A stretch of DNA of 64,000 nucleotides from Osedax fenrisi (Eukaryota > Annelida > Polychaeta > Sabellida > Siboglinidae), in assembly GCA_964019155.1 (NCBI GenBank), contig CAXHSG010000177.1:1054001-1118000 (forward strand), given 5' to 3'. This document shows, in pieces, positions 1 to 12,558 of the stretch (its first letter is position 1; every line of letters begins with the position of its first letter). The position numbers and the translations under genes are program-made. Under the pieces are notes generated by a model. It did not search any database. It was not told where the DNA came from and saw only the letters and a program-made list of their open reading frames with translations.

Positions 1-30
1 GTTAATGATACCATTAGTTATAAGTATAGC

Positions 31-66
31 ATGGGTGTTAATGATAGCATTAGTTTTAAGTATAGC
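31..66 (+). repeat. Reference 36-bp monomer (exact consensus copy)
   Basis: This copy matches the consensus exactly and is a convenient reference unit. Its two 18-bp halves (31-48 and 49-66) agree at 13 of 18 positions and share the pattern AT--GT-TTAA--ATAGC, so the 36-mer looks like a fixed dimer of an older 18-mer. Read in frame it gives MGVNDS then ISFKYS, but this is a label for the variant, not evidence of a protein. It contains the short dyad TAATG-ATAG-CATTA across the A/B junction. Confidence 0.95.
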
Positions 67-102
67 ATGGATGTTAATGATATCATTAGTTTTAATTATA
101 AC

Positions 103-3100
103 ATTAGTTTTAATTATAGCATTAGTTCTAAGTATATCATGTATGTTAATGATAGCATTAGTTTTAAGTATAGCATGGGTATTAATGATATCATTAGTTT
201 TAAGTATATCATGGATGTTAATGATAGTATTAGTTTTAACTATAGCATGGGTGTTAATGATAGCATTAGTTTTAATTATAACATGGGTGTTAATGATAGC
301 ATTAGTTTTAATTATAACATGGGTGTTAATGATAGCATTAGTTTTAATGATAGCATGGGTGTTAATGATAGCTTTAGTTTTAAGTATAGCATGGGTGTTA
401 ATGATAGCATTAGTTTTAAGTATAGCATGGATGTTAATGATAGCTTTAGTTTTAAGTATAGCATGGATGTTAACGATAGCATTAGTTTTAACTATAGCAT
501 GAGTGTTAATAATAGCATTAGTTTTAAGTATAGCATGGGTTTTAATGATAGAATTAGTTTTAAGTATAGCATGGGTAGTAATGATGGCATTAGTTATAAG
601 TATAGCATGGGTATTAATGATAGCATTAGTTTTAAGTATAGCATGGGTATTAATGATAGCATTAGTTTTAAGTATAGCATGGGTGTTAATGATACCATTA
701 GTTATAAGTATAGCATGGGTGTTAATGATAGCATTAGTTTTAAGTATAGCATGGATGTTAATGATATCATTAGTTTTAATTATAACATGGGTGTTAATTA
801 TAGCATTAGTTTTAATGATAGCATGGGTGTTAATGATAGCATTAGTTTTAAGTATAGCATGGGTATTAATGATATCATTTGTTTTAAGTATAGCATGGGT
901 GTCAATGATAGTATTAGTTTTAAGTATAGCATGGATGTTAGTGATAATATTAGTTTTAAGTATAGCATGGGTGTTAATGATACCATTAGTTATAAGTATA
1001 GCATGGGTGTTAATGATAGCATTAGTTTTAAGTATAGCATGGATGTTAATGATATCATTAGTTTTAATTATAATATGGGTGTTAATTATATCATTAGTTT
1101 TAATGATAGCATGGGTGTTAATGATAGCATTAGTTTCAAGTATAGCATGGGTATTAATGATATCATTAGTTTTAAGTATAGCATGGTTGTTAATGATAGC
1201 TTTAGTTTTAAGTATAGCATGGGTGTTAATGATAGCATTAGTTTTAAGTATAGCATGGATGTTAATGATAGCTTTAGTTTTAAGTATAGCATGGATGTTA
1301 ATGATAGCATTAGTTTTAACTATAGCATGGGTGTTAATGATAGCATTAGTTTTAAGTATAGCATGGGTATTAATGATAGCATTAGTTTTAAGTATAGCAT
1401 GGGTGTTAATGATAGCATTAGTTTTAAGTATAGCATGGGTGTTAATGATAGCATTACTTTTAAGTATAACATGGATGTTAATGATAGCATTAGTTTTAAG
1501 TATAGCATGGGTGTTAATGATAACATTAGTTTTAATGATAGCATTAGTTCTAAGTATATCATGTATGTTAATGATAGCATTAGTTTTAACTATAGCATGG
1601 GTGTTAATGATAGCATTAGTTTTAAGTATATAATGGATGTTAATGATAGTATTAGTTTTAACTATAGCATGGGTGTTAATGATAGCATTAGTTTTAATTA
1701 TAACATAGGTGTTAATGATAGCATTACTTTTAAGTATAACATGGATGTTAATGATAGCATTAGTTTTAAGTATAGCATGGGTGTTAATGATAACATTAGT
1801 TTTAATGATAGCATTAGTTCTAAGTATATCATGTATGTTAATGATAGCATTAGTTTTAACTATAGCATGGGTGTTAATGATAGCATTAGTTTTAAGTATA
1901 TCATGGATGTTAATGATAGTATTAGTTTTAACTATAGCATGGGTGTTAATGATAGCATTAGTTTTAATTATAACATAGGTGTTAATCATAGCATTAGTTT
2001 TAATTATAACATGGGTGTTAATGATAGCATTAGTTTTAATGATAGCATGGGTGTTAATGATAGCTTTAGTTTTAAGTATAGCATGGGTGTTAATGATAGC
2101 ATTAGTTTTAAATATAGCATGGATGTTAATGATAGCTTTAGTTTTAAGTATAGCATGGATGTTAATGATAGCATTAGTTTTAACTATAGCATGAGTGTTA
2201 ATGATAGCATTAGTTTTAAGTATAGCATGGGTTTTAATGATAGAATTAGTTTTAAGTATAGCATGGGTATTAATGATAGCATTAGTTTTAAGTATAGCAT
2301 GGGTGTTAATGATACCATTAGTTATAAGTATAGCATGGGTGTTAATGATAGCATTAGTTTTAAGTATAGCATGGATGTTAATGATATCATTAGTTTTAAT
2401 TATAACATGGGTGTTAATTATAGCATTAGTTTTAATGATAGCATGGGTGTTAATGATAGCATTAGTTTTAAGTATAGCATGGGTATTAATGATATCATTT
2501 GTTTTAAGTATAGCATGGGTATTAATGATATCATTTGTTTTAAGTATAGCATGGATGTTAGTGATAGTATTAGTTTTAAGTATAGCATGGTTGTTAATGA
2601 TAGCATTAGTTATAAGTATAGCATGAGTGTTAATGATATAATTAGTTTTAAGTATAACATGGGATTTAATGATAGCATTAGTTTTAAGTTTAGCATGGGT
2701 GTCAATGATAGCATTAGTTTTAAGTATAGCATGGATGTTAATGATAGCATTAGTTTTAAGTATAGCATGGGTGTTAATGATAGTATTAGTTTTAAGTATA
2801 GCATGGGTTTTAATGATAGCTTTAGTTTTAAGTATAGCATATGTGTTAATGATAGCATTAGTTTTAATGATAGCATGGGTGTTAATGATAGCATTAGTTT
2901 TAATGATAGCATTAGTTTTAAGTATAGCATGGGTTTTAATGATAGCATTAGTTTTAAGTATAGCATGAGTATTAATGATAGCATTAGTTATAAGTATAGC
3001 ATGGGTATTAATTATAGCATTAGTTTTAAGTATAACATGGATGTTAATGATAGCATTAGTTTTAAGTATATCATGTATGTTAATGATAGCATTAGTTTTA

Positions 3101-3490
3101 AGTATAGCATGGGTATTAATGATATCATTAGTTTTAAGTATATCATGGATGTTAATGATAGTATTAGTTTTAACTATAGCATGGGTGTTAATGATAGCAT
3201 TAGTTTTAATTATAACATAGGTGTTAATCATAGCATTAGTTTTAATTATAACATGGGTGTTAATGATAGCATTAGTTTTAATGATAGCATGGGTGTTAAT
3301 GATAGCTTTAGTTTTAAGTACAGCATGGGTGTTAATGATAGCATTAGTTTTAAGTATAGCATGGATGTTAATGATAGCTTTAGTTTTAAGTATAGCATGG
3401 ATGTTAATGATAGCATTAGTTTTAACTATAGCATGAGTGTTAATGATAGCATTAGTTTTAAGTATAGCATGGGTTTTAATGATAGAATTA
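103..3490 (+). repeat. Higher-order repeat segment I, copy 1
   Basis: This stretch aligns unit for unit with about 4171-7335 at an offset of 4,068 bp (113 x 36). The offset later drops as small insertions and deletions accumulate. Shared rare markers include TATATAATGG at about 1627 and 5694, the TTAATCATAG variant at about 1981 and 5778, and AGTACAGCATGG at about 3317 and 7169. Relative to copy 2 this copy has an extra 270-bp tandem duplication (1451-1990), one extra 36-bp unit near 2521, and small losses near 3000-3080. Boundaries were placed by eye where the variant order stops matching, and are good to about one unit. Confidence 0.8.
1451..1990 (+). repeat. 270-bp direct tandem duplication (15 half-units)
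   Basis: Bases 1451-1720 are repeated as 1721-1990. Both begin with the GCATTACTTTTAAG variant and run through the ATTAGTTCTAAGTATATC and TATCATGTATG variants. The period is 270 bp, which is 15 x 18 but not a multiple of 36, so the exchange happened in the half-unit register. One visible difference is TATATAATGG at about 1627 against TATATCATGG in the second copy. The counterpart of this region at about 5.5-5.8 kb has only one copy. Confidence 0.85.
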
Positions 3491-4170
3491 GTTTTAATTA
3501 TAACATGGGTGTTAATTATAGCATTAGTTTTAATGATAGCATGGGTGTTAATGATAGCATTAGTTTTAAGTATAGCATGGGTATTAATGATATCATTTGT
3601 TTTAAGTATAGCATGGGTGTTAATGATAGCTTTAGTTTTAAGTATAGCATGGGTGTTAATGATAGCATTAGTTTTAAGTATAGCATGAGTGTTAATGATA
3701 GCATTAGTTTTAAGTATAGCATGGGTTTTAATGATAGAATTAGTTTTAAGTATAGCATGGGTATTAATGATAGCATTAGATTTAAGTATAGCATGGGTGT
3801 TAATGATACCATTAGTTATAAGTATAGCATGGGTGTTAATGATAGCATTAGTTTTAAGTATAGCATGGATGTTAATGATATCATTAGTTTTAATTATAAC
3901 ATGGGTGTTAATTATAGCATTAGTTTTAATGATAGCATGGGTGTTAATGATAGCATTAGTTTTAAGTATAGCATGGGTATTAATGATATCATTAGTTTTA
4001 AGTATAGCATGGGTATTAATGATAGCATTAGTTTTAAGTATAGCATGGGTGTTAATGATAGCATTAGTTTTAAGTATAGCATGGGTGTTAATGATAGCAT
4101 TACTTTTAAGTATAACATGGATGTTAATGATAGCATTAGTTTTAAGTATAGCATGGGTGTTAATGATAAC
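3491..4170 (+). repeat. Array between the two copies of segment I
   Basis: This is ordinary 36-bp array carrying the recurrent variant order seen throughout the window: the GATACCATTAGTTATAAG unit, a consensus unit, the GATATC/AATTATAAC unit, the GTTAATTATAGC unit, then the TATCATTTG unit. One unit at about 3770 has ATTAGATTTAAG, rare elsewhere. No gene or foreign sequence is seen. Confidence 0.8.
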
Positions 4171-7100
4171 ATTAGTTTTAATTATAGCATTAGTTCTAAG
4201 TATATCATGTATGTTAATGATAGCATTAGTTTTAAGTATAGCATGGGTATTAATGATATCATTAGTTTTAAGTATATCATGGATGTTAATGATAGTATTA
4301 GTTTTAACTATAGCATGGGTGTTAATGATAGCATTAGTTTTAATTATAACATGGGTGTTAATGATAGCATTAGTTTTAATTATAACATGGGTGTTAATGA
4401 TAGCATTAGTTTTAATGATAGCATGGGTGTTAATGATAGCTTTAGTTTTAAGTATAGCATGGGTGTTAATGATAGCATTAGTTTTAAGTATAGCATGGAT
4501 GTTAATGATAGCTTTAGTTTTAAGTATAGCATGGATGTTAATGATAGCATTAGTTTTAACTATAGCATGAGTGTTAATAATAGCATTAGTTTTAAGTATA
4601 GCATGGGTTTTAATGATAGAATTAGTTTTAAGTATAGCATGGGTATTAATGATGGCATTAGTTATAAGTATAGCATGGGTATTAATGATAGCATTAGTTT
4701 TAAGTATAGCATGGGTATTAATGATAGCATTAGTTTTAAGTATAGCATGGGTGTTAATGATACCATTAGTTATAAGTATAGCATGGGTGTTAATGATAGC
4801 ATTAGTTTTAAGTATAGCATGGATGTTAATGATATCATTAGTTTTAATTATAACATGGGTGTTAATTATAGCATTAGTTTTAATGATAGCATGGGTGTTA
4901 ATGATAGCATTAGTTTTAAGTATAGCATGGGTATTAATGATATCATTTGTTTTAAGTATAGCATGGGTGTCAATGATAGTATTAGTTTTAAGTATAGCAT
5001 GGATGTTAGTGATAATATTAGTTTTAAGTATAGCATGGGTGTTAATGATACCATTAGTTATAAGTATAGCATGGGTGTTAATGATAGCATTAGTTTTAAG
5101 TATAGCATGGATGTTAATGATATCATTAGTTTTAATTATAATATGGGTGTTAATTATATCATTAGTTTTAATGATAGCATGGGTGTTAATGATAGCATTA
5201 GTTTCAAGTATAGCATGGGTATTAATGATATCATTAGTTTTAAGTATAGCATGGTTGTTAATGATAGCTTTAGTTTTAAGTATAGCATGGGTGTTAATGA
5301 TAGCATTAGTTTTAAGTATAGCATGGATGTTAATGATAGCTTTAGTTTTAAGTATAGCATGGATGTTAATGATAGCATTAGTTTTAACTATAGCATGGGT
5401 GTTAATGATAGCATTAGTTTTAAGTATAGCATGGGTATTAATGAAACATTAGTTTTAAGTATAGCATGGGTGTTAATGATAGCATTAGTTTTAAGTATAG
5501 CATGGGTGTTAATGATAGCATTACTTTTAAGTATAACATGGATGTTAATGATAGCATTAGTTTTAAGTATAGCATGGGTGTTAATGATAACATTAGTTTT
5601 AATGATAGCATTAGTTCTAAGTATATCATGTATGTTAATGATAGCATTAGTTTTAACTATAGCATGGGTGTTAATGATAGCATTAGTTTTAAGTATATAA
5701 TGGATGTTAATGATAGTATTAGTTTTAACTATAGCATGGGTGTTAATGATAGCATTAGTTTTAATTATAACATAGGTGTTAATCATAGCATTAGTTTTAA
5801 TTATAACATGGGTGTTAATGATAGCATTAGTTTTAATGATAGCATGGGTGTTAATGATAGCTTTAGTTTTAAGTATAGCATGGGTGTTAATGATAGCATT
5901 AGTTTTAAATATAGCATGGATGTTAATGATAGCTTTAGTTTTAAGTATAGCATGGATGTTAATGATAGCATTAGTTTTAACTATAGCATGAGTGTTAATG
6001 ATAGCATTAGTTTTAAGTATAGCATGGGTTTTAATGATAGAATTAGTTTTAAGTATAGCATGGGTATTAATGATAGCATTAGTTTTAAGTATAGCATAGG
6101 TGTTAATGATACCATTAGTTATAAGTATAGCATGGGTGTTAATGATAGCATTAGTTTTAAGTATAGCATGGATGTTAATGATATCATTAGTTTTAATTAT
6201 AACATGGGTGTTAATTATAGCATTAGTTTTAATGATAGCATGGGTGTTAATGATAGCATTAGTTTTAAGTATAGCATGGGTATTAATGATATCATTTGTT
6301 TTAAGTATAGCATGGATGTTAGTGATAGTATTAGTTTTAAGTATAGCATGGGTGTTAATGATAGCATTAGTTATAAGTATAGCATGAGTGTTAATGATAT
6401 AATTAGTTTTAAGTATAACATGGGATTTAATGATAGCATTAGTTTTAAGTTTAGCATGGGTGTCAATGATAACATTAGTTTTAAGTATAGCATGGATGTT
6501 AATGATAGCATTAGTTTTAAGTATAGCATGGGTGTTAATGATAGTATTAGTATTAAGTATAGCATGGGTTTTAATGATAGCTTTAGTTTTAAGTATAGCA
6601 TATGTGTTAATGATAGCATTAGTTTTAATGATAGCATGGGTGTTAATGATAGCATTAGTTTTAATGATAGCATTAGTTTTAAGTATAGCATGGGTTTTAA
6701 TGATAGCATTAGTTTTAAGTATAGCATGAGTATTAATGATAGCATTACTTTTAAGTATAGCATGGGTGTTAATGATAGCATTAGTTATAAGTATAGCATG
6801 GGTATTAATGATAGCATTAGTTTTAAGTATAACATGGATGTTAATGATAGCATTAGTTTTAAGTATAGCATGGGTGTTAATGATAACATTAGTTTTAATG
6901 ATAGCATTAGTTCTAAGTATATCATGTATGTTAATGATAGCATTAGTTTTAAGTATAGCATGGGTATTAATGATATCATTAGTTTTAAGTATATCATGGA
7001 TGTTAATGATAGTATTAGTTTTAACTATAGCATGGGTGTTAATGATAGCATTAGTTTTAATTATAACATAGGTGTTAATCATAGCATTAGTTTTAATTAT

Positions 7101-7335
7101 AACATGGGTGTTAATGATAGCATTAGTTTTAATGATAGCATGGGTGTTAATGATAGCTTTAGTTTTAAGTACAGCATGGGTGTTAATGATAGCATTAGTT
7201 TTAAGTATAGCATGGATGTTAATGATAGCTTTAGTTTTAAGTATAGCATGGATGTTAATGATAGCATTAGTTTTAACTATAGCATGAGTGTTAATGATAG
7301 CATTAGTTTTAAGTATAGCATGGGTTTTAATGATA
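4171..7335 (+). repeat. Higher-order repeat segment I, copy 2
   Basis: This is the partner of 103-3490. It carries a private 1-bp deletion at about 5444 (GAAAC in place of GATAAC) that rotates all reading frames downstream. It lacks the 270-bp duplication of copy 1. At about 6098 it has GCATAGG where copy 1 has GCATGGG. Its right part (from about 5965) is in turn the left part of the 2,052-bp tandem pair, so the two duplications overlap and the tandem event is probably the later one. Confidence 0.78.
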
Positions 7336-8016
7336 TAATTAGTTTTAAGTATAGCATGGGTATTAATGATAGCATTAGTTTTAAGTATAGCATGGGTGTT
7401 AATGATACCATTAGTTATAAGTATAGCATGGGTGTTAATGATAGCATTAGTTTTAAGTATAGCATGGATGTTAATGATATCATTAGTTTTAATTATAACA
7501 TGGGTGTTAATTATAGCATTAGTTGTAATGATAGCATGGGTGTTAATGATAGCATTAGTTTTAAGTATAGCATGGGTATTAATGATATCATTTGTTTTAA
7601 GTATAGCATGGGTGTTAATGATAGCTTTAGTTTTAAGTATAGCATGGGTGTTAATGATAGCATTAGTTTTAAGTATAGCATGGATGTTAATGATAGCATT
7701 AGTTTTAAGTATAGCATGGGTGTCAATGATAGCTTTAGTTTTAAGTATAGCATGGGTGTTAATGATAGCATTAGTTTTAATTATAACATGGATGTTAATG
7801 ATAGCATTAGTTTTAATGATAGCATGGGTGTTAATGATAGCATTAGTTTTAAGTATAGCATGGGTGTTAATGATATCATTAGTTTTAAGTATAGCATGGG
7901 TGTTAATGATAGCATTATTTATAAGTATAGCATGAGTGTTAATGATAGCATTAGTTTTAAGTATAGCATGGGTGTCAATGATAGCTTTAGTTTTAATTAT
8001 AACATGGGTGTTAATG
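5965..8016 (+). repeat. 2,052-bp higher-order repeat, copy 1
   Basis: The next 2 kb repeats this block with an offset of 2,052 bp (57 x 36). Diagnostic features present in both copies are the GCATAGG unit (6098 and about 8150), the TTAGTGATAGT unit, the GATATAATTAG and GGGATTTAATG pair, and the AGCATATGTG unit (about 6599 and 8651). Boundaries are set where unit order diverges upstream (about 5965 against 8017). Confidence 0.8.
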
Positions 8017-9859
8017 ATAGCATTAGTTTTAACTATAGCATGAGTGTTAATGATAGCATTAGTTTTAAGTATAGCATGGGTTTTAATGATAGAATTAGTT
8101 TTAAGTATAGCATGGGTATTAATGATAGCATTAGTTTTAAGTATAGCATAGGTGTTAATGATACCATTAGTTATAAGTATAGCATGGGTGTTAATGATAG
8201 CATTAGTTTTAAGTATAGCATGGATGTTAATGATATCATTAGTTTTAATTATAACATGGGTGTTAATTATAGCATTAGTTTTAATGATAGCATGGGTGTT
8301 ATTGATAGCATTAGTTTTAAGTATAGCATGGGTATTAATGATATCATTTGTTTTAAGTATAGCATGGATGTTAGTGATAGTATTAGTTTTAAGTATAGCA
8401 TGGGTGTTAATGATAGCATTAGTTATAAGTATAGCATGAGTGTTAATGATATAATTAGTTTTAAGTATAACATGGGATTTAATGATAGCATTAGTTTTAA
8501 GTTTAGCATGGGTGTCAATGATAACATTAGTTTTAAGTATAGCATGGATGTTAATGATAGCATTAGTTTTAAGTATAGCATGGGTGTTAATGATAGTATT
8601 AGTTTTAAGTATAGCATGGGTTTTAATGATAGCTTTAGTTTTAAGTATAGCATATGTGTTAATGATAGCATTAGTTTTAATGATAGCATGGGTGTTAATG
8701 ATAGCATTAGTTTTAATGATAGCATTAGTTTTAAGTATAGCATGGGTTTTAATGATAGCATTAGTTTTAAGTATAGCATGAGTATTAATGATAGCATTAC
8801 TTTTAAGTATAGCATGGGTGTTAATGATAGCATTAGTTATAAGTATAGCATGGGTATTAATGATAGCATTAGTTTTAAGTATAACATGGATGTTAATGAT
8901 AGCATTAGTTTTAAGTATAGCATGGGTGTTAATGATAACATTAGTTTTAATGATAGCATTAGTTCTAAGTATATCATGTATGTTAATGATAGCATTAGTT
9001 TTAAGTATAGCATGGGTATTAATGATATCATTAGTTTTAAGTATATCATGGATGTTAATGATAGTATTAGTTTTAACTATAGCATGGGTGTTAATGATAG
9101 CATTAGTTTTAATTATAACATAGGTGTTAATGATAGCATTAGTTTTAAGTATAGCATGGGTTTTAATGATATAATTAGTTTTAAGTATAGCATGGGTATT
9201 AATGATAGCATTAGTTTTAAGTATAGCATGGGTGTTAATGATACCATTAGTTATAAGTATAGCATGGGTGTTAATGATAGCATTAGTTTTAAGTATAGCA
9301 TGGATGTTAATGATATCATTAGTTTTAATTATAACATGGGTGTTAATTATAGCATTAGTTGTAATGATAGCATGGGTGTTAATGATAGCATTAGTTTTAA
9401 GTATAGCATGGGTATTAATGATATCATTTGTTTTAAGTATAGCATGGGTGTTAATGATAGCTTTAGTTTTAAGTATAGCATGGGTGTTAATGATAGCATT
9501 AGTTTTAAGTATAGCATGGATGTTAATGATAGCATTAGTTTTAAGTATAGCATGGGTGTCAATGATAGCTTTAGTTTTAAGTATAGCATGGGTGTTAATG
9601 ATAGCATTAGTTTTAATTATAACATGGATGTTAATGATAGCATTAGTTTTAATGATAGCATGGGTGTTAATGATAGCATTAGTTTTAAGTATAGCATGGG
9701 TGTTAATGATATCATTAGTTTTAAGTATAGCATGGGTGTTAATGATAGCATTATTTATAAGTATAGCATGAGTGTTAATGATAGCATTAGTTTTAAGTAT
9801 AGCATGGGTGTCAATGATAGCTTTAGTTTTAATTATAACATGGGTGTTAATGATAGCAT
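8017..9859 (+). repeat. 2,052-bp higher-order repeat, copy 2 (216-bp shorter)
   Basis: This aligns with 5965-8023. The first part (to about 9130) is at offset 2,052 and the second (from about 9126) is at offset 1,836. The difference is exactly 216 bp (6 x 36), a clean loss of six units corresponding to about 7079-7290 of copy 1. The copy ends at about 9859, just after an unusual doublet of two consecutive A halves beginning at 9840. Confidence 0.78.
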
Positions 9860-11064
9860 GGGTGTTAATGATAGCATTAGTTTTAATGATAGCATTAGTT
9901 TTAAGTATAGCATGGGTATTAATGATAGCATTAGTTTTAAGTATAGCATGGGTGTTAATGATAGCATTACTTTTAAGTATAACATGGATGTTAATGATAG
10001 CATTAGTTTTAAGTATAGCATGGGTGTTAATGATAACATTAGTTTTAATGATAGCATTAGTTCTAAGTATATCATGTATGTTAATGATAGCATTAGTTTT
10101 AAGTATAGCATGGGTGTTAATGATATCATTAGTTTTAAGTATATCATGGATGTTAATGATAGCATTAGTTTTAACTATAGCATGGGTATTAATGATAGCA
10201 TTAGTTTTAATTATAACATGGGTGTTAATGATAGCATTAGTTTTAATGATAGCATGGGTGTTAATGATAGCATTAGTTTTAAGTATAGCATGTGTGTTAA
10301 TGATATCATTAGTTTTAAGTATAGCATGGGTGTTAATGATAGCATTAGTTATAAGTATAGCATGAGTGTTAATGATAGCATTAGTTTTAAGTATAGCATG
10401 GGTTTTAATGATAGCATTATTTTTAAGTATAGCATGGGTGTCAATGATAGTATTAGTTTTAAGTATAGCATGGATGTTAGTGATAGTATTAGTTTTAAGT
10501 ATAGCATGGGTGTTAATGATACCATTAGTTATAAGTATAGCATGGGTGTTAATGATAGCATTAGTTTTAAGTATAGCATGGATGTTAATGATATCATTAG
10601 TTTTAATTATAATATGGGTGTTAATTATATCATTAGTTTTAATGATAGCATGGGTGTTAATGATAGCATTAGTTTTAAGTATAGCATGGATGTTAATGAT
10701 AGCTTTAGTTTTAAGTATAGCATGGATGTTAATGATAGCATTAGTTTAAACTATAGCATGGGTATTAATGATAACATTAGTTTTAAGTATAGCATGGGTA
10801 TTAATGATAGCATTAGTTTTAAGTATAGCATGGGTGTTAATGATAGCATTAGTTTTAAGTATAGCATGGGTGTTAATGATAGCATTACTTTTAAGTATAA
10901 CATGGATGTTAATGATAGCATTAGTTTTAAGTATAGCATGGGTGTTAATGATAACATTAGTTTTAATGATAGCATTAGTTCTAAGTATATCATGTATGTT
11001 AATGATAGCATTAGTTTTAAGTATAGCATGGGTGTTAATGATAGCATTAGTTATAAGTATAGCA
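9860..11064 (+). repeat. Array between the 2,052-bp pair and the 505-bp block region
   Basis: This is 36-bp array in a mixed variant order. At 10743-10760 it contains a half unit reading ATTAGTTTAAACTATAGC, which creates the palindrome GTTTAAAC. The same rare half unit recurs only near 61478. No gene is seen. Confidence 0.8.
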
Positions 11065-11461
11065 TGAGTGTTAATGATAGCATTAGTTTTAAGTATAGCA
11101 TGGATGTCAATGATAGCTTTAGTTTTAATGATAGCATGGGTGTTAATGATAGCATTAGTTTTAAGTATAGCATGGGTGTTAATGATATCATTAGTTTTAA
11201 GTATAGCATGGGTGTTAATGATAGCATTAGTTATAAGTATAGCATGGATGTTAGTGATAGTATTAGTTTTAAGTATAGCATGGGTGTTAATAATACCATT
11301 AGTTATAAGTATAGCATGGGTGTTAATGATAGCATTAGTTTTAAGTATAGCATGGATGTTAATGATATCATTAGTTTTAATTATAATATGGGTGTTAATT
11401 ATATCATTAGTTTTAATGATAGCATGGGTGTTAATGATAGCATTAGTTTTAAGTATAGCAT
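11065..11461 (+). repeat. 505-bp block, shortened copy (397 bp)
   Basis: This begins with the GCATGAGTG unit followed by a GGATGTCAATG unit, and ends at the frame-shifting GGGTTTAATGATATC variant. It is 108 bp (3 x 36) shorter than the four full copies of the same block at 12054, 13582, 29097 and 29870. Confidence 0.75.
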
Positions 11462-12053
11462 GGGTTTAATGATATCATTAGTTTTAAGTATAGCATGGTT
11501 GTTAATGATAGCTTTAGTTTTAAGTATAGCATGGGTGTTAATGATAGCATTAGTTCTAAGTATATCATGTATGTTAATGATAGCATTAGTTTTAACTATA
11601 GCATGGGTGTTAATGATAGCATTAGTTTTAAGTATATCATGGATGTTAATGATATCATTAGTTTTAAGTATAGCATGGTTGTTAATGATAGCTTTAGTTT
11701 TAAGTATAGCATGGGTGTTAATGATAGCATTAGTTTTAAGTATAGCATGGGTATTAATGATAGCATTAGTTTTAAGTATAGCATGGGTGTTAATGATAGC
11801 ATTAGTTTTAAGTATAGCATGGGTGTTAATGATAGCATTAGTTTTAAGTATAGCATGGGTGTTAATGATAGCATTACTTTTAAGTATAACATGGATGTTA
11901 ATGATAGCATTAGTTTTAAGTATAGCATGGGTGTTAATGATAACATTAGTTTTAATGATAGCATTAGTTCTAAGTATATCATGTATGTTAATGATAGCAT
12001 TAGTTTTAAGTATAGCATGGGTGTTAATGATAGCATTAGTTATAAGTATAGCA

Positions 12054-12558
12054 TGAGTGTTAATGATAGCATTAGTTTTAAGTATAGCATGGATGTCAAT
12101 GATAGCTTTAGTTTTAATGATAGCATGGGTGTTAATGATAGCATTAGTTTTAAGTATAGCATGGGTGTTAATGATATCATTAGTTTTAAGTATAGCATGG
12201 GTGTTAATGATAGCATTAGTTATAAGTATAGCATGAGTGTTAATGATAGCATTAGTTTTAAGTATAGCATGGGTTTTAATGATAGTATTATTTTTAAGTA
12301 TAGCATGGGTGTCAATGATAGTATTAGTTTTAAGTATAGCATGGATGTTAGTGATAGTATTAGTTTTAAGTATAGCATGGGTGTTAATAATACCATTAGT
12401 TATAAGTATAGCATGGGTGTTAATGATAGCATTAGTTTTAAGTATAGCATGGATGTTAATGATATCATTAGTTTTAATTATAATATGGGTGTTAATTATA
12501 TCATTAGTTTTAATGATAGCATGGGTGTTAATGATAGCATTAGTTTTAAGTATAGCAT
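12054..12558 (+). repeat. 505-bp block, full copy 1
   Basis: The distance from the GCATGAGTG start to the GGGTTTAAT 1-bp-deletion marker is 505 bp here and in the copies at 13582, 29097 and 29870. All four share the unusual units ATAGTATTATTTTTAAG, GGTGTTAATAATACC and ATAATATGGG. Conservation of length and unit order shows that the block moved as a whole. Confidence 0.82.

Noticed and set aside
503..1633. Hydrophobic frame (WVLMIALVLSIA repeats) as a multi-pass membrane protein
   Set aside because: The apparent membrane segments are the second reading frame of the satellite. Its ends are set only by GCATGAGTG or CATAGG variants creating stops.
31..5700. Giant repetitive protein with a 12-residue repeat (MGVNDSISFKYS type)
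   Set aside because: Openness follows from a 36-bp unit with a stop-free consensus frame. Variants are mostly amino-acid-changing, minus-strand and second forward frames are equally open, and 1-bp deletions rotate frames.
12031..12060. Terminators, promoters or ribosome-binding sites near frame ends
   Set aside because: The frame ends coincide with common unit variants that recur all over the array. No distinct regulatory sequence is associated with them.
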